Origin: Mucilaginibacter xinganensis
Lineage (GTDB): Bacteria; Bacteroidota; Bacteroidia; Sphingobacteriales; Sphingobacteriaceae
Length of the DNA: 64,000 nt
Direction: 5' to 3'
NCBI RefSeq assembly: GCF_002257585.1
Contig: NZ_CP022743.1
Span: forward strand, 1,116,001 to 1,180,000
In this document: positions 44,253 through 53,762 of the stretch, piece by piece
Layout: each line of letters opens with the position of its first letter
Numbering within the stretch: position 1 is the stretch's first letter
Notes under the pieces: model-generated
What the model was told of the DNA's origin: nothing
What the model saw: only the letters and a program-made list of their open reading frames with translations
The model's database searches: none
Translations under genes and position numbers: made by a program

Positions 44253-46727
44253 ATGAAAAAAATCACATCTTTTTTACGAATGTATGTCGTTTTCATCGTC
44301 ACGGTTCATTTATCGGCCCAGGCGCAAACTGGTACGGCGCCATTAAAGTCTTTAAAAAACAAATTGGATATTTACAATGAAACCCATACTTGTGAGAAAG
44401 CTTATCTGCAATTTGATAAGCCTTACTACGCTGTTGGCGACACGATATATTTTAAAGCTTACGTCACGATAGGCGCGGAGCACAAATTGTCGGCATTGAG
44501 CGGCATTCTGCATGTGGATCTGATTGGTCCCAAAAACCAAATTCTGCGTAATATCAAACTACAGGTAACAGCAGGCACGTGCTGGGGAGATTTTGTGCTT
44601 ACCGATACGCTGAAAGGCGGCGGTTACCTTATTAGGGCTTACACCAACTGGATGCGTAACGAGGGCGAGAATAGCTTTTTTGAGAAGGCTATTACGGTGT
44701 GCAGTTTGACAAGCGTCTCAAATTTCAAAGGCGGGAAACCACAAAGAAAGATAGCAACAATGCAGGAGCAACCTAAGCACGATGTGCAATTTATGCCTGA
44801 AGGCGGGTCGCTGGTAGCAGGTAATTATTCTAAAATTGCCTTTAAGGCAATAGGTGCTAATGGAAATTATCCAAATATAAAAGGAACGATAACCGATGAA
44901 ACCGGCAACGAACTGGCAAGTTTTTCGGCTACCCATGCCGGGATGGGTTCGTTTACGTTTGTGCCGGAAGCCGGCAAGACTTATAACGCGAACATTGTGT
45001 ATGATGACGGAACGCACGATGTGGTTGTTTTACCTAAAGCAACAGAAACAGGGTACACCATAAATGTCAACAACAATAATGCAGATACGCTGCGTATGAG
45101 GATAACAGCAGCAGCAAATAGTACAACTGATAAGCTAAGCCTTGTTGCACGGGCAGGTGGTACCATATATTATGCAGCAGATAAACAGCAAACAGGAGTA
45201 AAATTTTTTTCCGTAGCTATCCCTAAAAACATATTTCCAACTGGCATCGTGCAGTTCACGCTATACTCAGCGGATAAAGAGCCGTTAAACGAACGATTAG
45301 TATTCATCAATAACCACGACGAATTAAAGATGGGACTTACAACTGAAAAACGAAAATACAAAATCAGAGAAAAGGTAAATATTGCCCTAAATACACAGAG
45401 CAAAGCAAGCAAGCCTACAATGGGCAGTTTTTCAATTTCAGTTGTAGATGAAACTAAGGTGCCTGTAGATACGGTAAATGAAAACAATATACTGACCAGC
45501 TTATTACTGACCTCGAATCTGAAAGGTTATATAGATGCCCCGGCCTATTATTTTAGTAATAATAATGAGCAAACTCAAAGTGATCTTGACAACCTGCTAC
45601 TGACCCAGGGTTACCGCCATTTTGAGTGGAAAGAAATAGATAGTAAAAAGCAGTCAGAGCCGAAATATCAGCCGGAAAAAGATTTTAGAATATCAGGTAT
45701 AGTAAAGAGAAATGGCAAACCTGCAAACGGAGCTAAGGTAAGTTTAATTAGTAAGACAAATGGCTTTTTTATGATCGATACAGTTGCTGATAGCAGCGGT
45801 AGATTTGCGTTTGAACATTTGATATTTTCAGATAGTACCAAGTTTTTGATACAATCTAAAGTAGCCAAAGGGCAGGACAATGTTATCGTCGAAATGGATA
45901 CGTTACCCGTGTCCAATCGCAATAGGTATGTCAGTCCCTTTAATTCGAAAAAGGACAATGGGCAAATTGATCTGAATACCTACGCCGTCAACCAGATGCA
46001 ATTTTATGAAGAGCAAAAGAAATATGGTGTGAACCAGCACCCTGTGTTGTTGAACGAGGTGCATATAGCTGCTAAGAAAGAGTCGGCCATTCCGCATTCA
46101 GAAAATCTTAACGGCAGCGGGAATGCCGATCAGGTTTTGAACGCTAAACAATTGGAGAAAATGAATTGTGGAAAAATAGTAGATTGTCTGTCGGGAGTAT
46201 TATCGGGCGTGATTTTCAGAGCGGGGGTGCCGCTTAATTCGCGGGCTCACCAAGCAGTTATGGCTGTTGTACTTGATGGGGTTTTTTTAGATAAGAGTGA
46301 GTATGATATTTTTGATTACCTGCATACAGAAGATATTGAGGGTATTGAGGTTGTACTTGGGCCTCATTATGCTGCTATATATGGAGACCGGATGGCTAAC
46401 GGTGGATTAATTATTACCACCAAAAAAGCTAAAAAAATAAATAATTATTACCGCTACGCCCCGGGCGTAGTTACCTACATGCCTAAAGGCTTTTATAAAG
46501 CCCGCGAGTTTTATTCCCCACAATATGATAACCCGAAGACCAACACAAAGATTCCCGATCTGCGCAGCACCATTTACTGGAACCCCAATATTATAACCGA
46601 TAAAGATGGCAAAGCTTCATTCTCTTATTTCAATGCTGACAGTAAGGGTACTTACCGGGTAGTTGTTGAAGGAATTGACGCAGATGGTAATTTGGGCAGG
46701 CAGGTTTACCGGTATACGGTTGAATAG
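44253..46727 (+). CDS. MG2-domain / TonB-plug protein without beta-barrel (copy 1)
   Basis: 824 residues, signal peptide 1-25 (LSAQAQ). An alpha-2-macroglobulin MG2-like domain lies at about 45-150 (EKAYLQFDKPYYAVGDTIYFKAYV, LIRAYTNWMRN), then further beta domains, a carboxypeptidase-regulatory-like domain (about 475-560, FRISGIVKRNGKPANGAKV) and a TonB plug-like region (about 620-735, DVEGIEVVLGPHYAAIYGD-type). The last part, GTYRVVVEGIDADGNLGRQ, matches copy 2. No barrel strands follow, so it is not a classical receptor. The paralogue at 51301-53760 has the same layout. It may be a periplasmic or surface scaffold that handles the exported peptides. Confidence 0.85.
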   Translation: MKKITSFLRMYVVFIVTVHLSAQAQTGTAPLKSLKNKLDIYNETHTCEKAYLQFDKPYYAVGDTIYFKAYVTIGAEHKLSALSGILHVDLIGPKNQILRNIKLQVTAGTCWGDFVLTDTLKGGGYLIRAYTNWMRNEGENSFFEKAITVCSLTSVSNFKGGKPQRKIATMQEQPKHDVQFMPEGGSLVAGNYSKIAFKAIGANGNYPNIKGTITDETGNELASFSATHAGMGSFTFVPEAGKTYNANIVYDDGTHDVVVLPKATETGYTINVNNNNADTLRMRITAAANSTTDKLSLVARAGGTIYYAADKQQTGVKFFSVAIPKNIFPTGIVQFTLYSADKEPLNERLVFINNHDELKMGLTTEKRKYKIREKVNIALNTQSKASKPTMGSFSISVVDETKVPVDTVNENNILTSLLLTSNLKGYIDAPAYYFSNNNEQTQSDLDNLLLTQGYRHFEWKEIDSKKQSEPKYQPEKDFRISGIVKRNGKPANGAKVSLISKTNGFFMIDTVADSSGRFAFEHLIFSDSTKFLIQSKVAKGQDNVIVEMDTLPVSNRNRYVSPFNSKKDNGQIDLNTYAVNQMQFYEEQKKYGVNQHPVLLNEVHIAAKKESAIPHSENLNGSGNADQVLNAKQLEKMNCGKIVDCLSGVLSGVIFRAGVPLNSRAHQAVMAVVLDGVFLDKSEYDIFDYLHTEDIEGIEVVLGPHYAAIYGDRMANGGLIITTKKAKKINNYYRYAPGVVTYMPKGFYKAREFYSPQYDNPKTNTKIPDLRSTIYWNPNIITDKDGKASFSYFNADSKGTYRVVVEGIDADGNLGRQVYRYTVE

Positions 46728-46804
46728 CGTATTAAAAAGATAAAAGAAAATATACGAATGGGTTTCCGTTCAACCAGTTTTGTAGTATTTAAAATTTCAT
46801 TTCC

Positions 46805-47173
46805 ATGTATAAAACAAGGTGCTTAATAACGGTAATCTTAATAATAGTAAATTTTTCAAATGCTTTTAGTGCTGATATTTTAATAAAGTATATTATTGAA
46901 AAAGACGCTACACAACATGCTGTAAATAGTGTAAGCGATTATGTGCTGGACCTTATTAAAAATGGGAAGGATGCAATTGACTTAAACAGCAGGGTGAAAG
47001 CGCCGGGAGAACGAAAGATTATTTCTATTACGCCTGATCAGGAAATAGTAATTATTCGCTATAAAATAGGTAAAAGCGGAATTTATTATTTAACCGATCT
47101 TTTAGGGCACGAGGTGCTCCACTTTGAAATTACCTGGTCTGCCGAAACGGAAGCTGCAGAATTGCTTTGTTAG
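46805..47173 (+). CDS. Small secreted protein, unknown function
   Basis: 122 residues with a signal peptide (MYKTRCLITVILIIVNFSNAFSAD). The rest is mixed alpha/beta (ILIKYIIEKDATQHAVNSV, KIISITPDQEIVIIRYKIGKSGIYYL). No family recognised. Its end overlaps the start of a thioredoxin-like remnant in another frame, and it could itself be the N-terminal half of that broken gene. It lies between the MG2/plug gene and the C39 exporter gene. Confidence 0.5.
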   Translation: MYKTRCLITVILIIVNFSNAFSADILIKYIIEKDATQHAVNSVSDYVLDLIKNGKDAIDLNSRVKAPGERKIISITPDQEIVIIRYKIGKSGIYYLTDLLGHEVLHFEITWSAETEAAELLC

Positions 47174-47343
47174 ATTTCTGTTCTTTAGCAAAAGGATTTC
47201 AAAACGCATTTTTCGGACGGTTGATGATCAATGCAATTCCGCGTTACCTATTAATTTCAAAATCGGGGAAGATCTTGAATGTGGAGTTACCATACCCATC
47301 GCAAAAGGAAGAATTTAAGAGCGAATTAGAAAAATATTTGTAA
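47128..47343 (+). pseudogene. Remnant of a TlpA-like thioredoxin (C-terminal part)
   Basis: In frame with 47161 the sequence reads about 70 codons without a stop up to TAA at 47341. They include FGRLMINAIPRYLLISKSGKI and end EEFKSELEKYL. The AIPRYLLIxKxGKI phrase is the cis-Pro and beta4 region of TlpA-like thioredoxins, and the length to the C-terminus is right. No CxxC precedes it and no plausible N-terminus exists: the frame is closed by a TGA at 47125. I read it as a decayed gene, or as the tail of a frameshifted fusion with the preceding small ORF. Confidence 0.55.
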
Positions 47344-47380
47344 TTTTCCATTGAACATAATTTAAAGCATTCGATAACCT

Positions 47381-49558
47381 ATGCCTTTTCCCCACTACAA
47401 ACAACCTGATCAAATGGACTGCGGACCCACCTGCCTGCGCATGGTGGCTAAGCATTATGGCCGTAATTTTACTATCCAAACCTTGCGCACCATTTGCGAG
47501 ATCAACAGGGAGGGGGTATCCCTATTAGGCATCAGCGACGCTTCCGAAAAAATTGGCTTTCGCTCATTGGGGGTTAAACTCAGTCCGCAGCAGTTAAAGG
47601 AAGCCGAATTGCCCTGCATTTTACATTGGCGGCAAAATCATTTTGTGGTGCTTTATAAAATAAAGAATAACAGGTATTACCTTTCTGATCCGGCCGCGGG
47701 GTTGGTTACCCTCAGCGAAGCTGATTTTACCCGCAGCTGGGTGAGCGACCTGGATACAGGCGAAGGCATTGCCCTGCTGATATCGCCAACGCCGCAATTT
47801 TATGAGCAGGATGATGAAAAAGGCACGGAAGTTAGCTGGTCGTTTTTGTTCCGGTACCTGATAGCTTACCGCAAGCTGGTTGTTCAGCTGCTTTTCGGCT
47901 TGGGCATAGGCAGTTTGCTGCAGCTGATCACGCCGTTTTTAACCCAGTCGGTAGTGGATATAGGCATTAATACGCGCAACCTTAACTTTGTATATATTAT
48001 TTTAATTGCACAAACAGCGCTGATAATAGGGCGGGTAAGTGTGGAGTTTATCCGCTCATGGATCTTGCTGCACATCAGTACGCGCATCAATATCTCTATC
48101 CTTACCGACTTTTTGATTAAGCTGATGAAGCTGCCCATGAGCTTTTTCGATACCAAAATGACGGGCGATATTATGCAGCGCATGAACGATCAGCGAAACA
48201 TCCAGACATTTTTAACAGGCTCAACGCTGAGTACGGTATTCTCCGTGTTTAACCTGGTGGTGTTTTCGGTAGTGCTGGCTTACTATAACATCGGTGTGTT
48301 TTTTGTATTTGCCGTTAGCAGCGCCCTGTACATAGCCTGGATAGTGATCTTTTTAAAACAGCGCAGGGTACTAAACTATAAAAGCTTTGAGGTATCGGCC
48401 AAAAACCAAAGTAGCATAGTGCAGCTTATTGGCGGCATGCAGGAAATAAAACTGAATAACTGCGAGCAGCAAAAGCGCTGGGAATGGGAGCACATTCAGG
48501 CGCGCCTGTTTAAGTTTAACGTAAAAAGCCTTGCACTAAGCCAGTACCAGCAGGGCGGTGCAACCTTTATTAACGAGGGTAAAAATATCCTGATCACCTT
48601 TTTAAGTGCACAGGCGGTAATAAACGGTAATTTAACCCTGGGTGCCATGGTTGCGGTGCAATATATTGTTGGCCAGCTAAGCAGCCCTATTGAACAATTG
48701 TTAGGGTTTATGCAGGGTTTCCAGGATGCCAAGATCAGTTTGGAAAGGCTAAACGAAATTCACCAGATGGAAGACGAGGAGCCGGTAAATAAAGAATGGA
48801 GCCACGAGCTTCCGGAAAATAAAAGCCTTAGCCTTAACAAACTTACCTTTCGCTATCCGGGTGCAGGCAATGAGCCTGTTCTGGAAAATATAGACCTGCA
48901 AATTCCGCAGGGTAAAACCACCGCTATTGTTGGGATGAGCGGCAGCGGAAAAACCACCATATTGAAACTGCTGCTGCGCTTTTACGAGCCGCAAAAAGGG
49001 GAGATCAGGGTAGGCGACCATTCCATTCACAACATTGGTTTTAAAACCTGGCGCGGGCAGTGCGGCGTGGTTATGCAGGACGGCTTTATTTTTTCTGACT
49101 CGATAGAACGAAACATAGCAGTTGGCGACGATTACCCGGATAAGGAAAAACTGCGCCACGCCATAAAGGTAGCTAACATCCAGGATTTTATTGACGGGCT
49201 GCCTTTAGGCCTCAATACCAAAATTGGAGCAGAAGGCAATGGCATAAGCCAGGGCCAGCGCCAGCGGATGCTGATAGCGCGCGCCGTTTACAAAAACCCG
49301 CAATATATATTTTTTGATGAGGCTACCAATGCGCTTGATGCTAACAACGAGCGGGTAATTATGGATAACCTTGCCGGGTTTTTTAAAGGGCGAACAGTAG
49401 TGATAGTAGCACACCGCTTAAGTACAGTTAGCAATGCCGATAATATTATTTTGCTTGACAAGGGCCATATTGTGGAGCAAGGCACGCACCAGCAGTTAAC
49501 GGCGCTAAAGGGCGACTATTACAAGTTGGTAAAAAATCAGCTGGAGTTGGGTACTTAG
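47381..49558 (+). CDS. C39-peptidase ABC exporter (bacteriocin-type, PCAT)
   Basis: 725 residues. C39 peptidase domain at 1-130 with Cys14 in QMDCGPTCLRMVAKHYG, His87 in NHFVVLYKI and Asp103 in LSDPAAG. Membrane domain of six helices at about 160-450. ABC domain with Walker A GMSGSGKT at 518-525, signature ISQGQRQRM and Walker B YIFFDEATNAL. PCATs cut double-glycine leaders and export the cores through one polypeptide. It follows the disulfide-enzyme block and is 81 bases before the HlyD gene, so it is the obvious processing and export machine for the GG peptides at 42333 and 42701. Confidence 0.95.
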   Translation: MPFPHYKQPDQMDCGPTCLRMVAKHYGRNFTIQTLRTICEINREGVSLLGISDASEKIGFRSLGVKLSPQQLKEAELPCILHWRQNHFVVLYKIKNNRYYLSDPAAGLVTLSEADFTRSWVSDLDTGEGIALLISPTPQFYEQDDEKGTEVSWSFLFRYLIAYRKLVVQLLFGLGIGSLLQLITPFLTQSVVDIGINTRNLNFVYIILIAQTALIIGRVSVEFIRSWILLHISTRINISILTDFLIKLMKLPMSFFDTKMTGDIMQRMNDQRNIQTFLTGSTLSTVFSVFNLVVFSVVLAYYNIGVFFVFAVSSALYIAWIVIFLKQRRVLNYKSFEVSAKNQSSIVQLIGGMQEIKLNNCEQQKRWEWEHIQARLFKFNVKSLALSQYQQGGATFINEGKNILITFLSAQAVINGNLTLGAMVAVQYIVGQLSSPIEQLLGFMQGFQDAKISLERLNEIHQMEDEEPVNKEWSHELPENKSLSLNKLTFRYPGAGNEPVLENIDLQIPQGKTTAIVGMSGSGKTTILKLLLRFYEPQKGEIRVGDHSIHNIGFKTWRGQCGVVMQDGFIFSDSIERNIAVGDDYPDKEKLRHAIKVANIQDFIDGLPLGLNTKIGAEGNGISQGQRQRMLIARAVYKNPQYIFFDEATNALDANNERVIMDNLAGFFKGRTVVIVAHRLSTVSNADNIILLDKGHIVEQGTHQQLTALKGDYYKLVKNQLELGT

Positions 49559-49639
49559 TAACGGGTGGCCACTTTAAACAAAACCAGTTCAGAAATAACC
49601 TGGGAAACCATTTAAATAATTAGTGTAATCTATCATAAT

Positions 49640-50944
49640 ATGCCTTCAATTTACGCAGAAAAAAATACACAGCAAGCCCGTCACACAGACGATATGCAGG
49701 ATATTATTACCGCAGTACCGGGTTGGTTGCTGAGCTGGGGTACATCTATGTTTTTTGGGATCCTGCTCTTAATAGGCGTGTTGGGCGCATTGATCAAATA
49801 CCCTGACATTGTAAACGCGCAGTTAAAAATAGATTCGCCGAACTCACCCAAACCCGTGGTTTCAAAAATAGCGGGTAAACTGGTTACCCTGCTGGTAAAA
49901 GAAAATGAAGAGGTAAAAGCAAACCAGCCCTTAGCCTACCTTGAAAGTACAGCAAACCATGCTAAAGTGCTTTTAATGTTAAATAATTTAAAACAGTTAC
50001 AGCAGCAGGTATTGCAAAATAAACCGATTGATAATGTGCTTTTTAATCAGCAGGATAATATTCAGCTCGGCGAACTGCAATCAGCCTATCAAACTTTTTT
50101 CCAGGAATACCTGGCCTATAAATCATCGGTAAATAATGGTTTTTTGGTTAAAAAGAAAGGCTACCTGCAACAGGACCTTCAATCGCTGACCAAACAGCAG
50201 GAGCAATTGAAAGCCCAAAAGTTGCTGGAACAAAAAGACCTTAAAATTGCCGTTGATGAATACGAAATGCACAAGAAACTTGCTGAGCAAAGGGTAGAAA
50301 CCAAAAGAGAGTTTACCGATGCCGAAAGTAAATACCTGGGCAAGCAATCGTCAATAGTGCAAACGGAATCGGCTATTATAACGGGCGAAAATAATTATGC
50401 GGCTAAGCAAAAGGATATACTTGAACTGGAAAACCAGGTACAGGAAGAAAAATCAAAATTTTTGCAGGCAATTAACAGCCTGGTGAGCGGTGCGGAAGAC
50501 TGGCAGGCTAAATACGTATTAAGCGCATCGCAAGCTGGCAGGCTGCAATATGCAGGTGTGATCCAGGAAAACCAGGTGTTAACGCCTGGGCAGGACGTTT
50601 TTTATATTAACCCCGGCAACGAAGCTTTTTTTGGCACCATGACCATCACCCAAAATAACATGGGTAAAGTTAGGGAGGGGCAGCAGGTGCTGATAAAGCT
50701 AAAAAGCTACCCTTTTGAAGAGTATGGCATGATAAGGGGCAAAATAAAATATATCTCGGACGTGCCGTATAAAGACAGCGTGTACGTTTCAAAAGTTGAT
50801 TTTAAGATCAGGAATACATCAGACCTCAAAAAACCGATCCGCCTGAAGCAGGGGATGCTGGCGGATGCCGAGATCATTACCCAGGATGCTACCATTTTGC
50901 AGCGCCTTACCCGCAGCTTCTTTAAAATTATGGGGACGAAGTAA
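49640..50944 (+). CDS. HlyD-family adaptor of the C39 exporter
   Basis: 434 residues with one N-terminal membrane helix (about 30-50, GWLLSWGTSMFFGILLLIG), then a lipoyl-like half (KIAGKLVTLLVKENEEVKANQ), a long coiled coil (about 105-290) and a second lipoyl/barrel part ending near the C-terminus. It bridges the inner-membrane PCAT to an outer-membrane channel. No TolC is encoded in this locus, so one of the genome's other TolC proteins must supply the exit duct. It follows the exporter gene by 81 bases on the same strand. Confidence 0.93.
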   Translation: MPSIYAEKNTQQARHTDDMQDIITAVPGWLLSWGTSMFFGILLLIGVLGALIKYPDIVNAQLKIDSPNSPKPVVSKIAGKLVTLLVKENEEVKANQPLAYLESTANHAKVLLMLNNLKQLQQQVLQNKPIDNVLFNQQDNIQLGELQSAYQTFFQEYLAYKSSVNNGFLVKKKGYLQQDLQSLTKQQEQLKAQKLLEQKDLKIAVDEYEMHKKLAEQRVETKREFTDAESKYLGKQSSIVQTESAIITGENNYAAKQKDILELENQVQEEKSKFLQAINSLVSGAEDWQAKYVLSASQAGRLQYAGVIQENQVLTPGQDVFYINPGNEAFFGTMTITQNNMGKVREGQQVLIKLKSYPFEEYGMIRGKIKYISDVPYKDSVYVSKVDFKIRNTSDLKKPIRLKQGMLADAEIITQDATILQRLTRSFFKIMGTK

Positions 50945-51300
50945 GGGCGAACGGCTATAGTAACGTTTGGTATTAAAAGACTATCATATTCAACAGATAT
51001 TATCAAATAGTAGTCCAGGGCCCATTTTTGGTTCTGTATTTTCCGCTTTTTTTTCCCGCTCCAAAAAAATATTCTTTCTTTTTAAAAAGATAAGTATCTT
51101 TAAGCACCCAATATAAATCGCCAATACGCTTTGTTTTTAATGTGCTGCTTTTTAATAAGTTAACTTTTGTTTTTAAAGCAAATACCAGGTAGTTATTTAT
51201 AGGTATTATCAGCGAAAAATTCAATTGGGCCGTGTTTTAAATCTTAATCACAACCAACCAAAAACGGAACCGCAAGTACTGTCTATAAAAAACCAAACTG
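50945..51300. other. 356-base intergenic region, no gene seen
   Basis: AT-rich. A minus-strand frame of 73 codons (51003-51224) has no recognisable domain and is not called. No GG-leader peptide, terminator or clear promoter box was seen. It separates the HlyD gene from the second MG2/plug gene and probably holds that gene's leader. Confidence 0.5.
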
Positions 51301-53760
51301 ATGAAAAAATCATTTTTTACCGTTATCCTGTTTGTTGCTCTTCATGCAACCGCCTTTTGCCAGGGCAGCAGCCCGGTGCTGGAAAACGCAGTATCAAAAA
51401 TACAAAGCACAATTACCGGCCATATTATTGAAAAGGCCTATTTACATTTGGACAGGCCTTACCCTTATTACGTGGCCGGCGAGGTAGTTTACTTTAAGGC
51501 CTATGTTACCATGGGCGAACTGCACGAACCTTCGCGCATCAGCGGGATTTTACATGCCGACCTTTTAGGCAAGGGAGATGTTATATTGCAATCAGAAAAT
51601 ATCCAACTCACCAATGGCGTGGGATGGGGCGATTTTGTATTACCGGATACTTTACAAAAAGGCAGCTACCGTATAAGGGCTTATACCAACTGGATGCGCA
51701 ACGGCGACCATGCCTATTACTTTGACCAGCATATTTCTGTAAGCTCAATTAATAATGTGGACAGGGTTACTGCCGTTGCAAAAATGTTCACGCAGCCGGC
51801 GATCCAGTTTTTTCCGGAGGCCGGGAACCTGGTTACAGATCTCCAGTCTAAAGTCGCTTTTAAGGCGGTAGGTACCGATGGATTGGGTATAAATGTGAAG
51901 GGTGTGATTTTAGATAACGAAAATAAAGAAGTTGCAAAAATTGCCGCCACCCACCTGGGGATGGGCGTATTTAATTTAACCCCCGAAGAGGGTAAAAAAT
52001 ACAAAGCCAAAATAACTTATAGCGATGGTTCGCAAAGCACGGTCAATTTGCCGGATGTTGAAGCAAAGGGAATTACGTTAGCCGTAAATAGCGACGACCC
52101 GGCGAAAATATCAATGGAAATTAAAGCTAACCGGGCATATTACAAAGAGAATATGAATAAAGAGCTTAACTTGCTGATTTATTGGGCTGGTTCGGTAAAG
52201 AAAATAAATACGAAGCTTGATAACTCAGTATTGGGCCTTGACGTGCCAACGGGTACACTGCGAACAGGGATATTACAGGTGACCCTGTTTTCGCAAACCG
52301 GTGAGCCACTGAACGAGCGACTGGCATTTATCCAAAACCCGGACCTGTTAAACCTGTCGCTTAATACCGGCAAACCCTCATTTGCAAAACGCGAAAATGT
52401 TAAGCTGAACTTTAATGCAAAAGATAACACGGGCAGTCCGGCAACCGGGTCGTTCTCGGTATCGGTTATAGACGAGAGTAAGATCCTGGTTGATGAAAAT
52501 GCGGAAAGTACGATATTAAGCAACCTTTTGTTAACCACCGACTTAAAGGGGTACGTTGAAAAGCCCAACTACTATTTTGCAAATATTACAAAAGAGACTC
52601 GGGCCAATCTGGATGTGCTGATGCTTACACAGGGTTATCGCCGCTTTGCCTGGAAACAGTTGCTGAGCGATAATTCTACCGCAGCAGCGGCTGCTTATCA
52701 ACCAGAACGCACTATTGATATTACCGGCAAAGTGAAAAGCAAAGCGGGTGTGCCTATGCCTAACGTTACCGTTACTTTATTGCCGGGTGCCGGTGGCGCA
52801 GTTAAAACTGCTGCTACAGACGCAACGGGGAGTTTTAAATTTGCCGATATGGTTTTTAATAGCGGCGAAAGATTCGTTTTAAAAACACAATCATCATCCG
52901 GAAAAAATGCTGCCGTTATAACACTTGATGCAGCGGCATCGGCGGCCGGTATAGATGCCGGAAATGGGATGTACGCCGGTTATAATTCAAATGCAGACAT
53001 ACTTTCTTCCCTTCAGAGCAGCTTAAAATCCGGGGACATGACCGCCAGTAACGAGTCAAAGGTGTACCTTAAAGGCGATAAGGTTACGGGTGCCAGGCGA
53101 AATGACAACTACAGGTCTTCTAATTTAGGCGGATCAGGCCATGCCGACCAGGTGATCCACGGTGATGATATTGCAGACGCATCCACGCTTTTAACTGCCT
53201 TGAACGGTATTGCGCGAGGCGTTGATTTTATTAACGGTGTTCCATATTTAAAAACTGCGCAAATAGCGTCGGCCACCGGCAGTGGTGCCGAGCCCATGCT
53301 GATAGTGATTAACGGTGTTAAAGGTGCCGGTACCGGTGGCATTAATGCCATTGAGCCAAGGGCAGTTGAAACGGTTGAAATTTTGAAGGGTACTAATGCG
53401 TCTATTTATGGTTTAGAGGGCGGTGCAGGGGCCATAGTAATTACCACCAGGATGGGGGCTGCCCCCGGTGCGGCAGCAAGCAAAGAAATGGCACCGGGTG
53501 TTTTCTCTTTTACGCCAACGGGCTTTTATAAAGCAAAGGAGTTTTATTCGCCAAATTATGAAGTTGCGCAGCCTGCGGGTAAAATGCCGGATGCACGCAC
53601 CACGATATTCTGGAAACCGGATGTGGTTACCGGTACGGATGGAAACGCCACGTTTAATTTCTTTAACGCTGATGGTACAGGCACCTACCGGGTTGTGGTG
53701 GAAGGGATTGACAGCAAAGGAAATATCGGCAGGCAGGTTTATAAATATAAAGTTGAATAG
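51301..53760 (+). CDS. MG2-domain / TonB-plug protein without beta-barrel (copy 2)
   Basis: 819 residues, signal peptide 1-21 (ATAFCQ). Same layout as the protein at 44253-46727: MG2-like EKAYLHLDRPYPYYVAGEVV, then beta domains, a carboxypeptidase-regulatory-like domain (IDITGKVKSKAGVPMPNV) and a TonB plug-like region (PMLIVINGVKGAG, VEILKGTNASIYGLEGGAG). It ends GTYRVVVEGIDSKGNIGRQ. No barrel. Its plug-like part has a complete STLLTALNGIARGV helix. It sits right after the exporter and HlyD genes, so the pair brackets the export machinery. Confidence 0.85.
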   Translation: MKKSFFTVILFVALHATAFCQGSSPVLENAVSKIQSTITGHIIEKAYLHLDRPYPYYVAGEVVYFKAYVTMGELHEPSRISGILHADLLGKGDVILQSENIQLTNGVGWGDFVLPDTLQKGSYRIRAYTNWMRNGDHAYYFDQHISVSSINNVDRVTAVAKMFTQPAIQFFPEAGNLVTDLQSKVAFKAVGTDGLGINVKGVILDNENKEVAKIAATHLGMGVFNLTPEEGKKYKAKITYSDGSQSTVNLPDVEAKGITLAVNSDDPAKISMEIKANRAYYKENMNKELNLLIYWAGSVKKINTKLDNSVLGLDVPTGTLRTGILQVTLFSQTGEPLNERLAFIQNPDLLNLSLNTGKPSFAKRENVKLNFNAKDNTGSPATGSFSVSVIDESKILVDENAESTILSNLLLTTDLKGYVEKPNYYFANITKETRANLDVLMLTQGYRRFAWKQLLSDNSTAAAAAYQPERTIDITGKVKSKAGVPMPNVTVTLLPGAGGAVKTAATDATGSFKFADMVFNSGERFVLKTQSSSGKNAAVITLDAAASAAGIDAGNGMYAGYNSNADILSSLQSSLKSGDMTASNESKVYLKGDKVTGARRNDNYRSSNLGGSGHADQVIHGDDIADASTLLTALNGIARGVDFINGVPYLKTAQIASATGSGAEPMLIVINGVKGAGTGGINAIEPRAVETVEILKGTNASIYGLEGGAGAIVITTRMGAAPGAAASKEMAPGVFSFTPTGFYKAKEFYSPNYEVAQPAGKMPDARTTIFWKPDVVTGTDGNATFNFFNADGTGTYRVVVEGIDSKGNIGRQVYKYKVE

Positions 53761-53762
53761 CT

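Noticed and set aside
47124..47318. 64-codon plus-strand frame overlapping the small secreted ORF and thioredoxin remnant
   Set aside because: The other frame (47128-47343) has the thioredoxin-like residues; this one does not resemble any family.
51003..51224. 73-codon minus-strand frame between the HlyD and MG2/plug genes
   Set aside because: No recognisable domain, odd composition for a secreted or cytosolic protein here, and no clear start context.
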